The translations under genes and the position numbers were made by a program. A stretch of 64,000 nt of DNA, from NCBI RefSeq assembly GCF_040239565.1, contig NZ_JBEHWS010000015.1, positions 1 to 64,000 on the forward strand, given 5' to 3'. Position 1 is the stretch's first letter. Each line of letters starts with the position of its first letter. The notes beneath the pieces are model-generated. The model had not been told where the DNA came from. It did not search any database and worked only from the letters and a program-made list of their open reading frames with translations. Source of the DNA: Fulvimarina sp040239565 (GTDB taxonomy: Bacteria > Pseudomonadota > Alphaproteobacteria > Rhizobiales > Rhizobiaceae). This document shows positions 1-8,468 of the stretch, piece after piece.

Positions 1-91
1 GCATGAGCCAGAAACGGCGGTAGAGCACGCCGTTCGGCCCGGAATTGGCATCAGAGAACAGCCGATTGGGGCAAGAGGGAACCAAATCCGC

Positions 92-751
92 CTACCAAAC
101 GGAAATCATCGGGTTTCCGGAGGCGTCCAGGTGGTCAGGCAACAGGTTCACATCTTCGGCGAACATGCAAAAGACCAGACGGTTGATGAAATGAGCGACC
201 AGTTCCGGTTCATGCCCCTTTGAGCGGAGCGACGTTGCGAGTGCCGCGAACTCTCCCGCGACCTCTTCGGTCAACTCTTGTCGGCTCTTTGCGGGCCGAA
301 GGGCATCAGGGTCCGTGAAGGCGTGCTTCAGGCGCTCTCGTTGCGCGGCGTCCTCAAGTTCCACGATCGGGATTTCGTAGGTCTTCGAGACCGAGTTCGT
401 CCAGTTCGTGTGAATACGGATCGTCGTTCCCATGTCGGACACGATCAACAGCGGAGGATTATCGAGAGCGACCGCGTATCGCTGAAGCTGGGCAAACGCG
501 CCGTTCAGATCCCCTTTGGTCCCTTTATACTCCCAGCCGAAGCACCCGCGCTTGAACACGTCGGCGAACCCATGACCGCCCGTGGTTTTCGTTGCACCGA
601 CTTCAAAGCCGTAATCTAGCCCTGTGGGGTCCACATCGCCTGGGGTAGGTTCATCCAACAGACGGCAGAGGTCGAGGAAGTGTTCTTGCGCAGCAGCTCG
701 CTCTTTGCGCTTCGTGGCCTGCCATTTCTTAATGAAGTCGTGCGGTGTCAT
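92..751 (-). pseudogene. Truncated MmeI-type (type IIL) restriction-modification protein, nuclease-bearing N-terminus
   Basis: The 219 residues match the N-terminal part of MmeI-family enzymes, which combine nuclease, adenine methyltransferase and target recognition in about 900 residues. Asp64 and the Glu74-x-Lys76 pair sit in the spacing of the PD-(D/E)XK nuclease site, so the nuclease core looks intact. The family-like stretch FCMFAEDVNLLPDH (about residues 193-206) is followed by unrelated residues and a TAG stop, so the helical spacer, methyltransferase and recognition domains are absent. The start is well supported by AAGGGGAG seven bases upstream. The same frame stays open past the stop to the window edge, but I recognise nothing there. 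The cut lies close to the tRNA-Gln 3' end, which suggests an island boundary. Function is doubtful, since these enzymes depend on the methyltransferase part to recognise DNA. Confidence 0.7.
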
Positions 752-932
752 GCGGCTCCCCTTGCAAAGGGAAGCTTCACAATCTCAGGCGAGAAAATGC
801 AAGCCGAGAAAGGCAGCCGAGACAGCGAAGAGCATCATGGGCTACCAGTTTGGTCTAACGCTGGGCTACCAGAGCCGAGTTCCGACGGGCTAACCCACTG
901 ATATTTATTGCTGTTTTTTCATGATTTTGAAG

Positions 933-1006
933 TGGCTGGGGAACCTGGATTCGAACCAGGACTAACGGAGTCAGAGTCCGCTGGTCTACCGTTAACCTAT
1001 TCCCCA
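933..1006 (-). tRNA. tRNA-Gln (anticodon CTG)
   Basis: On the minus strand a full cloverleaf can be folded: acceptor TGGGGAA/TTCCCCA, anticodon stem GCGGA/TCCGT around loop CTCTGAC (anticodon CTG), T-arm CTGG-TTCGAAT-CCAG, and an encoded GCCA end. It is 74 bases long including CCA. Its 3' end points left, towards the truncated restriction-modification gene about 180 bases away, the usual geometry for an element integrated at a tRNA 3' end. No second copy of the 3' end is visible here. Confidence 0.95.
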
Positions 1007-1268
1007 ACAGGCCGCCGGACGGCGTGTGATGGTCGATATATCGTCTCGGGGGCGGGATGGAAACCCTGTAGGGGTGAAAAATTCGATCGCAAGCCGATTT
1101 TACGGGGCTTGAGTTCCGGCGCTCATTCGGTGCGTTGCATAGACCTACGCGACCTGCCCCATTGCGCGGCTTTCCGAGTGGGGAGGCGTTCGGCGCGATT
1201 TTTGCTCCCTATCGACGGCCATGCGGAATCGATATGGAATTTCGACGCGATGACATGGGCTCGTTCGG

Positions 1269-1919
1269 ATGGTTGAAGACGGAAAAACAGGTCTGATCGA
1301 GGGACATGACGGAACATGCCGTTGCGCATGGGCGGGACATGATCCGCTGTATCAGGCCTATCATGACGAGGAGTGGGGACGGCCGGTCTCTGATGATCGG
1401 CGGCTTTTCGAGAAACTCTGCCTTGAAGGCTTTCAGGCGGGCCTCTCCTGGCTGACCATCCTGAAAAAGCGCGAGGCGTTTCGCGAGGTCTTTCATGGCT
1501 TCGACATCGAGCGCGTCTCCTCGATGGGCGAGGAGGATGTCGCGCGACTGCTTGGCGATGCGCGCATCATCCGCCATCGCGGAAAGATTTCGGCTGCGAT
1601 CTCCAATGCTCGCGCGGCGCTGGCGCTGATAGAAAAACAGGGCTCGCTTGCGGCCTTTCTTTGGTCCTTCGAGCCGCCGCAGTGTGAGCGTCCCGAACGC
1701 GTCACGCCCGAGTGGATGGGCGAGAACCCCGTGACACCGGCATCGGCGCGACTTTCCAAGGCACTGCGCAAAGAAGGCTTTCGCTTTGTCGGCCCGACGA
1801 CCTGTTATGCGTTCATGCAGTCCATGGGCTTCGTCAACGATCATATGCCGGGGTGTCATGTGCGGCCGGCGACGGAGGCCGACCGCAAGGACTTCATCAG
1901 GCCAGAGAGCAAAAGCTGA
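1269..1919 (+). CDS. tag: DNA-3-methyladenine glycosylase I (Tag)
   Basis: Tag removes 3-methyladenine from alkylated DNA, starting base excision repair. The 216-residue protein has the family's N-terminal signature (CAWAGHDPLYQAYHDEEWG), with the Cys and His used for the structural zinc, and the matching C-terminal pair in NDHMPGCH. The central block GFQAGLSWLTILKKR is the helix-hairpin region typical of Tag. Length is slightly above the E. coli enzyme (187) because of about 15 extra residues at each end; the true start may be a downstream codon close to the conserved Cys. It is a single gene, tail-to-tail with the sugar dehydrogenase. Confidence 0.9.
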   Translation: MVEDGKTGLIEGHDGTCRCAWAGHDPLYQAYHDEEWGRPVSDDRRLFEKLCLEGFQAGLSWLTILKKREAFREVFHGFDIERVSSMGEEDVARLLGDARIIRHRGKISAAISNARAALALIEKQGSLAAFLWSFEPPQCERPERVTPEWMGENPVTPASARLSKALRKEGFRFVGPTTCYAFMQSMGFVNDHMPGCHVRPATEADRKDFIRPESKS

Positions 1920-1944
1920 CTTCGTCAGGCAGACCTCTGACTTC

Positions 1945-3123
1945 TCAGCTCGCTTCGTCGCCGGGCGTCAGCTTGATCAGCCGGCCGCCCGCGCCGTCTT
2001 CCAGCACCCAGACCGCACCGTCCGGTCCCTGCTCGACCTCGCGCACCCGCGAGCCCCAGGAGAAGCGCTCGGCTTCGCTCGCCTCTTCGCCCTCGATGTC
2101 GACATGGACGAGCGCCTGACCGGAAAGGGCTGCGATCAGCGCATCGCCCTGCCAATCGGTGAAGGTCTCGCCATCGTAGATAAGGAGGCTTGCGGGCGAG
2201 ATGACGGGCGTCCAGGAGGCTTCCGGCGCGTTGAAACCGTCCGAACCTGGATCATGGTCGGGGATCGGCACGCCCGAATAGTTTATTCCGTTGGAGGCTT
2301 CCGGCCAGCCGTAATTGTCGCCGGGTACGATGAGGTTCAGTTCGTCGCCGCCGCGCGGTCCCATTTCGATCTCCCAGAGACGATCCTCGGTGTCGAATGC
2401 GAGACCCAGAAGATTGCGGTTACCAACGGTCCAGAACTGGGCTGCGATGCCGCCTTCTTCGGCGAAGGGATTATCTTCTGGCACGGAGCCGTCGAGATTG
2501 AGACGAACGATCTTGCCGAGATTTTTATCCATGTCCTGCGCGGGCGTCTGCTTCTGCCGATCGCCGGAGGAAATGAACATATAGCCATCCTGATCGGAGC
2601 CCTCCGGCCCGAAGGCAATCTTGTGTGAGTAGTGGCCCTGACCCGGAACGTGCGGCTCCTGTTCCCAGATTTTTTGGATCTTGGTGAGCTGTGGTGCGTC
2701 TCCAGAGCGGTCGAGTTCGGCGCGAACGACGGCGGCTCCGAAGGTCTGGCCGTCGTCGAGGCTCTCGGCATAGGAGATGTAGATTTCGTTCGACTGCTCG
2801 AAATCGGGTGCGATCACCACGTCGCCGAGGCCGCCCTGTCCGCCATATGCAACTTCGAACATGCCTTCGACGGCTGTCTTCTCGCCTTCGGGTGAAACGT
2901 GCTGAAGCGTGCCGCCGCGCTCTGTGACCAGCATTGAGCCGTCCGGCAGGAAGGTCATTGCCCAAGGCTCGTTGAATTCGCTCAGCGGCTGGCCCGAAAG
3001 GGTCGTGCCGTTGTTACCGTCGATCGTGAGTGTGTCCTGTGCGAAAGCAGGTGCCGCATTCAGAGCACTGGTGGCGATGAGTGCGATGGCCGTCGAAAGA
3101 CCGGTTCTGGCGGTGCGTTTCAT
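1945..3123 (-). CDS. PQQ-dependent aldose sugar dehydrogenase, periplasmic
   Basis: This is a soluble six-bladed propeller of the glucose/sorbosone dehydrogenase family (like E. coli YliI/Asd), which oxidises aldoses to lactones with PQQ. Residues 1-28 form a clear signal peptide ending in AFA. The blade motifs are recognisable: LNEPWAMTF-type start (FNEPWAMTFLPDG), the GQGGLGDV loop, HYSHKIAFGPEG, the GNRNLLGLAFD loop and MGPRGGDELN. At 392 residues it has normal length. GGAGG lies eight bases before the ATG. No PQQ biosynthesis genes are in the window, so cofactor supply cannot be judged. It could use another aldose; the substrate is not readable from sequence. Confidence 0.85.
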   Translation of the reverse strand: MKRTARTGLSTAIALIATSALNAAPAFAQDTLTIDGNNGTTLSGQPLSEFNEPWAMTFLPDGSMLVTERGGTLQHVSPEGEKTAVEGMFEVAYGGQGGLGDVVIAPDFEQSNEIYISYAESLDDGQTFGAAVVRAELDRSGDAPQLTKIQKIWEQEPHVPGQGHYSHKIAFGPEGSDQDGYMFISSGDRQKQTPAQDMDKNLGKIVRLNLDGSVPEDNPFAEEGGIAAQFWTVGNRNLLGLAFDTEDRLWEIEMGPRGGDELNLIVPGDNYGWPEASNGINYSGVPIPDHDPGSDGFNAPEASWTPVISPASLLIYDGETFTDWQGDALIAALSGQALVHVDIEGEEASEAERFSWGSRVREVEQGPDGAVWVLEDGAGGRLIKLTPGDEAS

Positions 3124-3804
3124 AACGTTGACCTCCGTAAAAATTGCAATGGGCTTAAGGGTTTAAAGTAGTGCACACTGCGCTTCGATGGACCCCCTCC
3201 GTGCACTCACTTTGACGCAGCCCCTTCACGATTCAGACATGTCGGACTGAAGGCAGGCGGCATGACCGGTGGCTCGTGATAGCCAGCGGACAGGAAAGCG
3301 GGCCGGGCCGGTGGTAGTTTGACTTCCCGGCGATGAAAAAGCCCATATACCCTTTAGTAAGAGAGCGTTGTTGTTCGCGTTTGAATTGCGTCATTCTTTG
3401 AAATAGCAACAACCAATTGTTGTCTGGGGTGGCGAGGGAGGCCGAAACATGCCTCATCGATTTGGGCGCCGGCCGGCTGCAGCGGTTCGATGGCTTCCCA
3501 TTCCGCATCCGAGAAATCGGTTTCGCAGCGCAAGTGATTGGGGTCATGATTTGCGAAAGTGGCCGGGGCCCAAATGTCTCCGCCAGAACAGGCTTCCGAT
3601 ACCTCCTCAGATCATCGCCATTCCGACCATCCAACATTTTGGGGAGGGACTCAAAATCCGCTGGCGATCAGCAGCTACAACCGAGCAGCAACCACGGCAG
3701 TCACGTCCGCCTTCTCCTCTTGACTGGCTCGGCACCCCAGCCGCGAGATAGCGACAAACGCCCTGCTAAATCGGGGCGCTAACATACAAATCATTTGGAA
3801 AATC
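3124..3804. other. Gene-poor 680-base scar between the sugar dehydrogenase and tRNA-Gly
   Basis: No convincing intact gene is seen. The stretch is less GC-rich than its neighbours, has short open frames with poor composition, and holds a decayed transposase N-terminus (listed separately). The first 60 bases next to the dehydrogenase must contain its promoter. A small inverted repeat CAACAA-CCAA-TTGTTG lies near 3405-3420. The 3' end of tRNA-Gly faces this stretch, so it may be the remnant of an element that used that tRNA. Confidence 0.5.
3410..3560 (-). pseudogene. Decayed transposase N-terminal fragment (IS5-like)
   Basis: Reading the minus strand across about 3560-3410 gives ETDFSDAEWEAIEPLQP, which matches the LTDAEWALIEPLLPP start shared by many IS5-family transposases. 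The similarity stops after about 20 residues; the frame then runs through unrelated residues and stops. No start codon context, catalytic DDE residues or terminal inverted repeats are visible, so this is at most a relic. Boundaries are approximate. Confidence 0.45.
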
Positions 3805-3879
3805 TGGAGCGGGCGATGGGATTCGAACCCACGACCCCAACCTTGGCAAGGTTGTGCTCTACCACTGAGCTACGCCCGC
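3805..3879 (-). tRNA. tRNA-Gly (anticodon GCC)
   Basis: The minus strand folds as a cloverleaf: acceptor GCGGGCG/CGCCCGC, D-arm GCTC-AGTGGTAGA-GC, anticodon stem CAACC/GGTTG around TTGCCAA (anticodon GCC), T-arm GTGGG-TTCGAAT-CCCAT, and an encoded TCCA end. Length is 75 with CCA. The 3' end points into the gene-poor scar at 3124-3804. Confidence 0.96.
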
Positions 3880-4038
3880 CCGCTCCGGCCGCTCACGCTT
3901 TTGCGTGTCGGCGACGGGCGCTATATCGCGCAAAGAGACGGCGAATGCAACATGGCCAGACGCGAAATTTTTGCTTTCTGAAAAAGCGCGGTAAGGGGCT
4001 CGGCAATGGCGAGTTCGAGCGGCTGAGTGGGGACGAAT

Positions 4039-4572
4039 ATGGCAATGACGCGCGGCGATCTCATGGAATTTTTCGCGGAGCACGATATCGTGGTGACGAC
4101 GGTCGATCATCCGGCTCTTTTCACGGTTGAAGAGTCCCGCGCCGTCCGCGGCGAGATTCCGGGTGCGCACACGAAGAACCTCTTCCTGAAGGATAAGAAG
4201 GGCAAGATCTTCCTCGTCGTCGCGGAGGAGGAAACCGATGTCGCGTTGAAGACCCTCCACAAGCGGATCGGCGGTTCGGGGCGGCTCTCCTTTGCGAGTG
4301 CCGATCAGATGCGTGAGCTGCTTGGGGTGGAGCCCGGATCGGTTACGGCCTTCGGTGTCGTCAACGACAATGATCATGTCGTCAATGTCGTTCTTGATGA
4401 GAGCCTCGGCGCATACGATATCGTCAATGGACACCCGTTGACCAACACCGCCACCACCTCTCTTCGCTACGAAGATCTGTTGCGGTTCTTCCGGTTGACG
4501 GGTCACGAAATTCTCGTCACCAAGCTCGGTGACGACGATGAACCGAATGCGAACGAGACGAGCGCCCCATGA
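4039..4572 (+). CDS. YbaK/ProX-type aminoacyl-tRNA deacylase
   Basis: This is a freestanding editing domain related to the insertion domain of prolyl-tRNA synthetase (ProXp/YbaK family), which hydrolyses mischarged tRNA. Diagnostic pieces are the N-terminal TVDHPALFTVEE, the GAHTKNLFLKDKKG block with its conserved Lys, and the GSVTAFGVVND segment. 177 residues is the expected size. I place the start at 4039 because GGGGA lies five bases upstream; a GTG at 4027 in the same frame is less well placed. Its stop overlaps the next start by four bases (ATGA), so it is co-translated with the thioredoxin-TPR gene. Whether it edits Ala-, Cys- or another tRNA-Pro product cannot be told. Confidence 0.85.
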   Translation: MAMTRGDLMEFFAEHDIVVTTVDHPALFTVEESRAVRGEIPGAHTKNLFLKDKKGKIFLVVAEEETDVALKTLHKRIGGSGRLSFASADQMRELLGVEPGSVTAFGVVNDNDHVVNVVLDESLGAYDIVNGHPLTNTATTSLRYEDLLRFFRLTGHEILVTKLGDDDEPNANETSAP

Positions 4573-5612
4573 GCGACAACCCTTACGCCAATTCCTTCGC
4601 GGGTTCTTACGCGCCCGGTCCCGGTGGCGCGCCGGGCCCTGCCGGTGCGTCCGGGCCAGCCGCCGCTGAACCGAAGCCGACCCTTCAGGGCTTTGGCGAC
4701 ATAGCGGGCTCTGGCTCGCCTCCGGCCGGCGATCTCATCAAGGACACGACGACCCAGGCTTTTTCGAATGACGTCATCAAGGAGTCGCGCAATCAGCCCG
4801 TGCTCGTCGACTTCTGGGCGCCCTGGTGCGGACCCTGCAAGCAGCTGACGCCGCTTCTTGAGCGCGTGGTTCAGGCCGCGGGCGGCAAGGTGAAGCTCGT
4901 CAAGATGAATATCGACGAGCATCCCTCGATTGCCGGACAGCTCGGCGTCCAGTCGATCCCGGCGGTGTTTGCCTTTCTCGACGGTCAGCCGGTCGACGGC
5001 TTCATGGGTGCGCTTCCGGAAAGCGAGCTCAAGAAGTTCATCGATAAGATCGTTCAGCAGGCCGGACCGTCGCGCGGCGGGGGCGATCCGATCGCCGATG
5101 CCATGGCGCAGGCCGACGAACTGCTGAAGGCCGGCGATGCCGGCAATGCCGCGCAGATCTACGGCGCGGTCCTGCAGCACGAAGAGGGCCATATCGGAGC
5201 GACCGGCGGACTTGCCGAATGCTACATGAAAAGCGGTGACAGCGAGCGTGCCTCGCAGCTGGTGGCATCGCTTCCGCCCGAGGCCGATAGCGACCCGAAG
5301 GTTGCCGCAGTGAAAGCGAAGCTCAAGCTCGACGAGGAAATCGCGGGGCTCGGCGATCCGGCTGAGCTTCAGACTCGGCTCGATGCCAATCCCGACGACC
5401 ATCAGGCGCGCTTCGACCTTGCCCTTATCGCCCAGGCCCGGAACAACCGGCCGAAAGCCGCCGAACTGCTCTTGGACATCATGAGCAGGGATCGGGAATT
5501 TGCCGATGACGGCGCACGCAAGAAGCTGCTCGAACTCTTCGAGGCCTGGGGGCCGACCGATCCGGCGACGAAGGATGCGCGCCGCAAGCTCTCTTCGCTT
5601 CTGTTCCGCTGA
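4569..5612 (+). CDS. CnoX-like thioredoxin-TPR protein
   Basis: The protein has a thioredoxin fold (about residues 50-165, active site WCGPC near residue 85) followed by TPR-like helices to residue 347. This layout is that of CnoX/YbbN, a chaperone-holdase that passes oxidised proteins to GroEL/ES. Unlike E. coli CnoX, both active-site cysteines are present, so redox activity is plausible. The first 45 residues are a Gly/Pro/Ala-rich unstructured leader. It begins inside the stop of the tRNA-editing gene and is followed 90 bases later by a Lon N-domain gene, a common rhizobial order. Confidence 0.85.
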   Translation: MSDNPYANSFAGSYAPGPGGAPGPAGASGPAAAEPKPTLQGFGDIAGSGSPPAGDLIKDTTTQAFSNDVIKESRNQPVLVDFWAPWCGPCKQLTPLLERVVQAAGGKVKLVKMNIDEHPSIAGQLGVQSIPAVFAFLDGQPVDGFMGALPESELKKFIDKIVQQAGPSRGGGDPIADAMAQADELLKAGDAGNAAQIYGAVLQHEEGHIGATGGLAECYMKSGDSERASQLVASLPPEADSDPKVAAVKAKLKLDEEIAGLGDPAELQTRLDANPDDHQARFDLALIAQARNNRPKAAELLLDIMSRDREFADDGARKKLLELFEAWGPTDPATKDARRKLSSLLFR

Positions 5613-5701
5613 GCGTGGGACAGGCGGCCGCGCCGCGAAGGCCTTGAGTCGGCCAAATAAACTCCCAGTTTCCGTCCCTGAACCAACGAGGGAGATAACC
5701 T

Positions 5702-6385
5702 GTGGCACAGGCTGGAAACCGGGTCTATCGTGACGAGACCGAACTTCCCGAACGCGTGCCGGTCTTTCCCCTGAGCGGCGCGCTGCTTCTTCCGGGCGGT
5801 CAGTTACCGCTCAACATCTTTGAGCCGCGCTATCTGGAAATGATCGACGACGCTCTCGGCTCCGAGCGTCTGATCGGCATGATCCAGCCGCGGCTCGATG
5901 GTGCGAGAAAGGCCGATGGCGAACCCGAACTCTGCCGGGTCGGCTGCATCGGCCGTATCACGTCATTTTCCGAGAGCGGGGACGGCCGCTATCTGATCGC
6001 TCTTCACGGTGTCGCGCGGTTCCGCGTTCTCGAAGAGGTGGATGTCCGACGGCACTACCGCACCTGCCGCATCAAGGCCTTCGCCGGCGATCTCGTTGAG
6101 GACGACGGCGCGGCGGCGGTCAACCGGCAGGGCCTTCTCGACATCTTCCGGCGCTATCTGGAGGCGAACCAGCTGGAAGCCGACTGGGACAGCGTGAAAT
6201 CGGCGCCGGATGATCTGCTCGTCTCGGCGCTGTGCATGATGATGGCGCCGCAAGGTGCGGCGGAACGTCAGGCGCTGTTGGAAGCGGAGGACCTGAAGAC
6301 GCGCACTGAGACACTGATTGCGATCACCGAGATGGCGCTCGCCGAAGATGGCGAGGACGACGACGGGCCACGCACGCTGAATTGA
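5702..6385 (+). CDS. Lon substrate-binding (LON) domain protein
   Basis: The whole 227-residue protein is a LON N-terminal domain without ATPase or protease parts. Recognisable are the opening LPERVPVFPLSGALLLPGGQ-type strand (Pro-Leu-x-Gly-x-x-Leu-Leu-Pro-x-x-x-Leu-Pro-Leu), NIFEPRYLEM, and GCIGRITSFSESGDGRY. Such standalone domains accompany the CnoX-like gene in many Hyphomicrobiales; the biochemical role is unknown, presumably protein binding. Translation starts at a GTG with GGGAG upstream. The C-terminus is acidic (EDGEDDDGP). Confidence 0.85.
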   Translation: MAQAGNRVYRDETELPERVPVFPLSGALLLPGGQLPLNIFEPRYLEMIDDALGSERLIGMIQPRLDGARKADGEPELCRVGCIGRITSFSESGDGRYLIALHGVARFRVLEEVDVRRHYRTCRIKAFAGDLVEDDGAAAVNRQGLLDIFRRYLEANQLEADWDSVKSAPDDLLVSALCMMMAPQGAAERQALLEAEDLKTRTETLIAITEMALAEDGEDDDGPRTLN

Positions 6386-6475
6386 GTGCCGGCATTGCCC
6401 CGGATCGAATGGGTGGGCTAATCCGGCTTGGATATTGGTTGAGAGACCACTCGGGGCGGGTTGGAGAAACGAGAC

Positions 6476-6670
6476 ATGACCGACGCAAAGACAATCGCTC
6501 AGCCCGATCCGAAGCTGCTTGAATTGCTCGTTTGCCCGCTGACCAAGGCGACGCTGCGCTATGATCGCGAGGCCCAGGAGTTGATCAGCGAAAAGGCGAA
6601 GCTCGCCTATCCGATCCGCGACGGCATTCCGATCATGCTGGCGTCGGAAGCGCGCGAACTGGAAGACTGA
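6476..6670 (+). CDS. Trm112 family protein
   Basis: This 64-residue protein belongs to the Trm112/UPF0434 family (E. coli YcaR). The core LLELLVCPLTKATLRYD and the YPIRDGIPIMLASEAREL block are diagnostic. In eukaryotes Trm112 activates methyltransferases; in bacteria the role is unsettled. Only one of the usual Cys residues is kept, so metal binding is unlikely. The ATG at 6476 has GGAG nine bases upstream. It may be co-transcribed with the LON-domain gene 90 bases upstream and is tail-to-tail with cysN. Confidence 0.88.
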   Translation: MTDAKTIAQPDPKLLELLVCPLTKATLRYDREAQELISEKAKLAYPIRDGIPIMLASEARELED

Positions 6671-6686
6671 CGTCCTGATGGCGTAT

Positions 6687-6718
6687 GAGCGGAGCCGCAA
6701 TTTGCGTCAGCTCCGCTC
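6687..6718. terminator. Hairpin between convergent Trm112-like gene and cysN
   Basis: GAGCGGAGC (6687-6695) pairs with GCTCCGCTC (6710-6718), with a further inner CGC/GCG. It lies between two gene ends. Neither strand has a T-run after the stem, so its role as a terminator is a guess. Confidence 0.4.
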
Positions 6719-6729
6719 GAACTGATGCC

Positions 6730-8466
6730 TCAGATGCCGTCGCCGTAATAGCCGGGACCAGCCTCGCCCTTCGACTTTTCGACTGTCTCCTCACGCCCGT
6801 CTCCGAAAAGATCGTAGAGAATCGGGCGGAGAAGGAAGTCGAGTGCCCCGATGATCGTCGCGGCGAAAACGCTCAGGCCGAAGAGAACCCCCAGAACGAC
6901 CAACAGTCCGCTCATGACGAAGCGGTTGCGCGTGAGCGATACGGCGATATCGGGATCGACGCTTGCGTCCCGGCCGAGCCATTTTGCCTTTAGCTTCTGA
7001 AAGCCGGAAAGAGGCGTCGCCTCGCTCGCGCCGGGCGCGGGCTGTTGTATAGCCGGTTTCGCCAGCTTGGTGACGATGCCGAGCGCGACCGTCTCGTTCG
7101 TCAGCTGGTCGATCAGGATGAACGCGCCAAGTTCCCGGTTTTCGGCGTAGGTCGTCGCCACCGGCGGCCGGTCGAACGAGATGGTCACCTTGCCGATCTC
7201 GTTCATGAGAAGGGCGTTGGCGGGCTTCACCTCATAGGAATGAATGTCCACCGAACCGTTCAACGCGCGCAAGGTCGCGGGCGTGTGGTGCGAGCCGAGC
7301 TTGGCGATGAGGCGGCCGCCGGCGACCATCGGCCGGTCGACCATCCAGAGGATGTCCGCCTCGACCGTCTTCACCGGCTGGATGGAGTCGCCGTCACGCA
7401 CGATGACGTCGCCGCGCGAGGCGTCGATCTCGTCGTTCAGCGTCAGCGTGATCGCATCGCCCGTCCGCGCGTCGGCCGCTTCGGCATCTGCATTCCACAC
7501 GGATTTCACCGTGGATTTTTGGCCCGAAGGTAGGGAGATGATCTTGTCACCGGCCTTCACCGTTCCGCTCGCCACCGTGCCGCAAAAGCCGCGGAAGTCG
7601 AGATTCGGGCGGTTCACCCACTGCACAGGCAGGCGGAACGGCAGGTCGTCGGCTTCGAAGGTCTCCGGATTGGCGGTTTCAAGGCGCTGAAGCAGCGTCT
7701 CGCCCTTGTACCACGGCGTATTCGGCGAGCGCTTGACGATGTTGTCGCCATTCTTGGCCGAGAGCGGAATGTAGGAGACGTCCGTGAAGCCGAGCTGCGG
7801 CAGGATCGCTTCGTAGCCGCGCTTGATCTCCTCGAACCGCTCCTCGGAGAAGTCGACGAGGTCCATCTTGTTGATGGCGATGACCACCGACTTGATGCCG
7901 ACGAGAGACGTGATGAAGGAATGTCGCCGCGTCTGCGGCAGGATGCCCTTGCGCGCATCGACGAGGATCACGGCGAGCTCGGCCTGAGAGGCACCCGTCG
8001 CCATGTTGCGCGTGTACTGCTCGTGACCGGGCGTATCGGCGATGATGAAGGCGCGGTTTTCGCTCGAAAAATAGCGATAGGCGACGTCGATCGTGATGCC
8101 CTGCTCGCGCTCTGCCGAAAGCCCGTCCACGAGAAGCGCGAAATCGAGATCGCCGCCGGTTGTGCCGAACTTTTTTGAGTCCTTTTCGAGCGCTTCCATC
8201 TGGTCGTCGAAGACCGCGTTCGTTTCGTAAAGGAGACGGCCGATCAGCGTTGACTTGCCGTCGTCGACGGAGCCGCAGGTGATGAAGCGTAAGAGAGATT
8301 CGGCCGGCGAGACGAGCGGCGTCATCGCCCCCTGCGGATCGACGATCGTCGCGCCGTCGGCATCGGGGGCGGGGCCGGCATAGGTTTCGTCTTGAAGCGC
8401 GGCAGGCGTTGAGCCTTGCGCCGTATCGGCCTCGTCGGGGAGGCGTTCTCTGAGAGCGTTGGCCAT
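6730..8466 (-). CDS. cysN: Sulfate adenylyltransferase large subunit CysN with C-terminal membrane segment
   Basis: CysN is the GTPase that drives adenylylation of sulfate by CysD. The G-domain motifs are intact: GSVDDGKS (residues 65-72), DTPGHEQYTRNMATGA, and NKMD. Two beta-barrel domains follow to about residue 470. Rhizobial CysN/NodQ proteins often continue with a CysC APS kinase domain; here residues 470-578 lack any kinase motif. Instead there is a linker, then a hydrophobic run at about 517-546 flanked by basic residues, then an acidic Gly-rich tail. The N-terminus also carries about 30 extra acidic residues. The gene lies two bases after cysD. The tail suggests membrane attachment, which I have not seen described for this enzyme. 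Confidence 0.93.
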   Translation of the reverse strand: MANALRERLPDEADTAQGSTPAALQDETYAGPAPDADGATIVDPQGAMTPLVSPAESLLRFITCGSVDDGKSTLIGRLLYETNAVFDDQMEALEKDSKKFGTTGGDLDFALLVDGLSAEREQGITIDVAYRYFSSENRAFIIADTPGHEQYTRNMATGASQAELAVILVDARKGILPQTRRHSFITSLVGIKSVVIAINKMDLVDFSEERFEEIKRGYEAILPQLGFTDVSYIPLSAKNGDNIVKRSPNTPWYKGETLLQRLETANPETFEADDLPFRLPVQWVNRPNLDFRGFCGTVASGTVKAGDKIISLPSGQKSTVKSVWNADAEAADARTGDAITLTLNDEIDASRGDVIVRDGDSIQPVKTVEADILWMVDRPMVAGGRLIAKLGSHHTPATLRALNGSVDIHSYEVKPANALLMNEIGKVTISFDRPPVATTYAENRELGAFILIDQLTNETVALGIVTKLAKPAIQQPAPGASEATPLSGFQKLKAKWLGRDASVDPDIAVSLTRNRFVMSGLLVVLGVLFGLSVFAATIIGALDFLLRPILYDLFGDGREETVEKSKGEAGPGYYGDGI

Positions 8467-8468
8467 GA

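Noticed and set aside
908..1276. A plus-strand open frame across tRNA-Gln
   Set aside because: It runs antisense through the tRNA and has no family-like part.
3233..3637. 134-codon minus-strand frame in the tRNA-Gly flank
   Set aside because: Composition is poor and no homology is recognised. The transposase-like signal is in another frame.
4503..5708. A 401-codon minus-strand frame opposite the CnoX-like gene
   Set aside because: It is the antisense of a gene with a thioredoxin active site and TPR helices; no homology on this strand.
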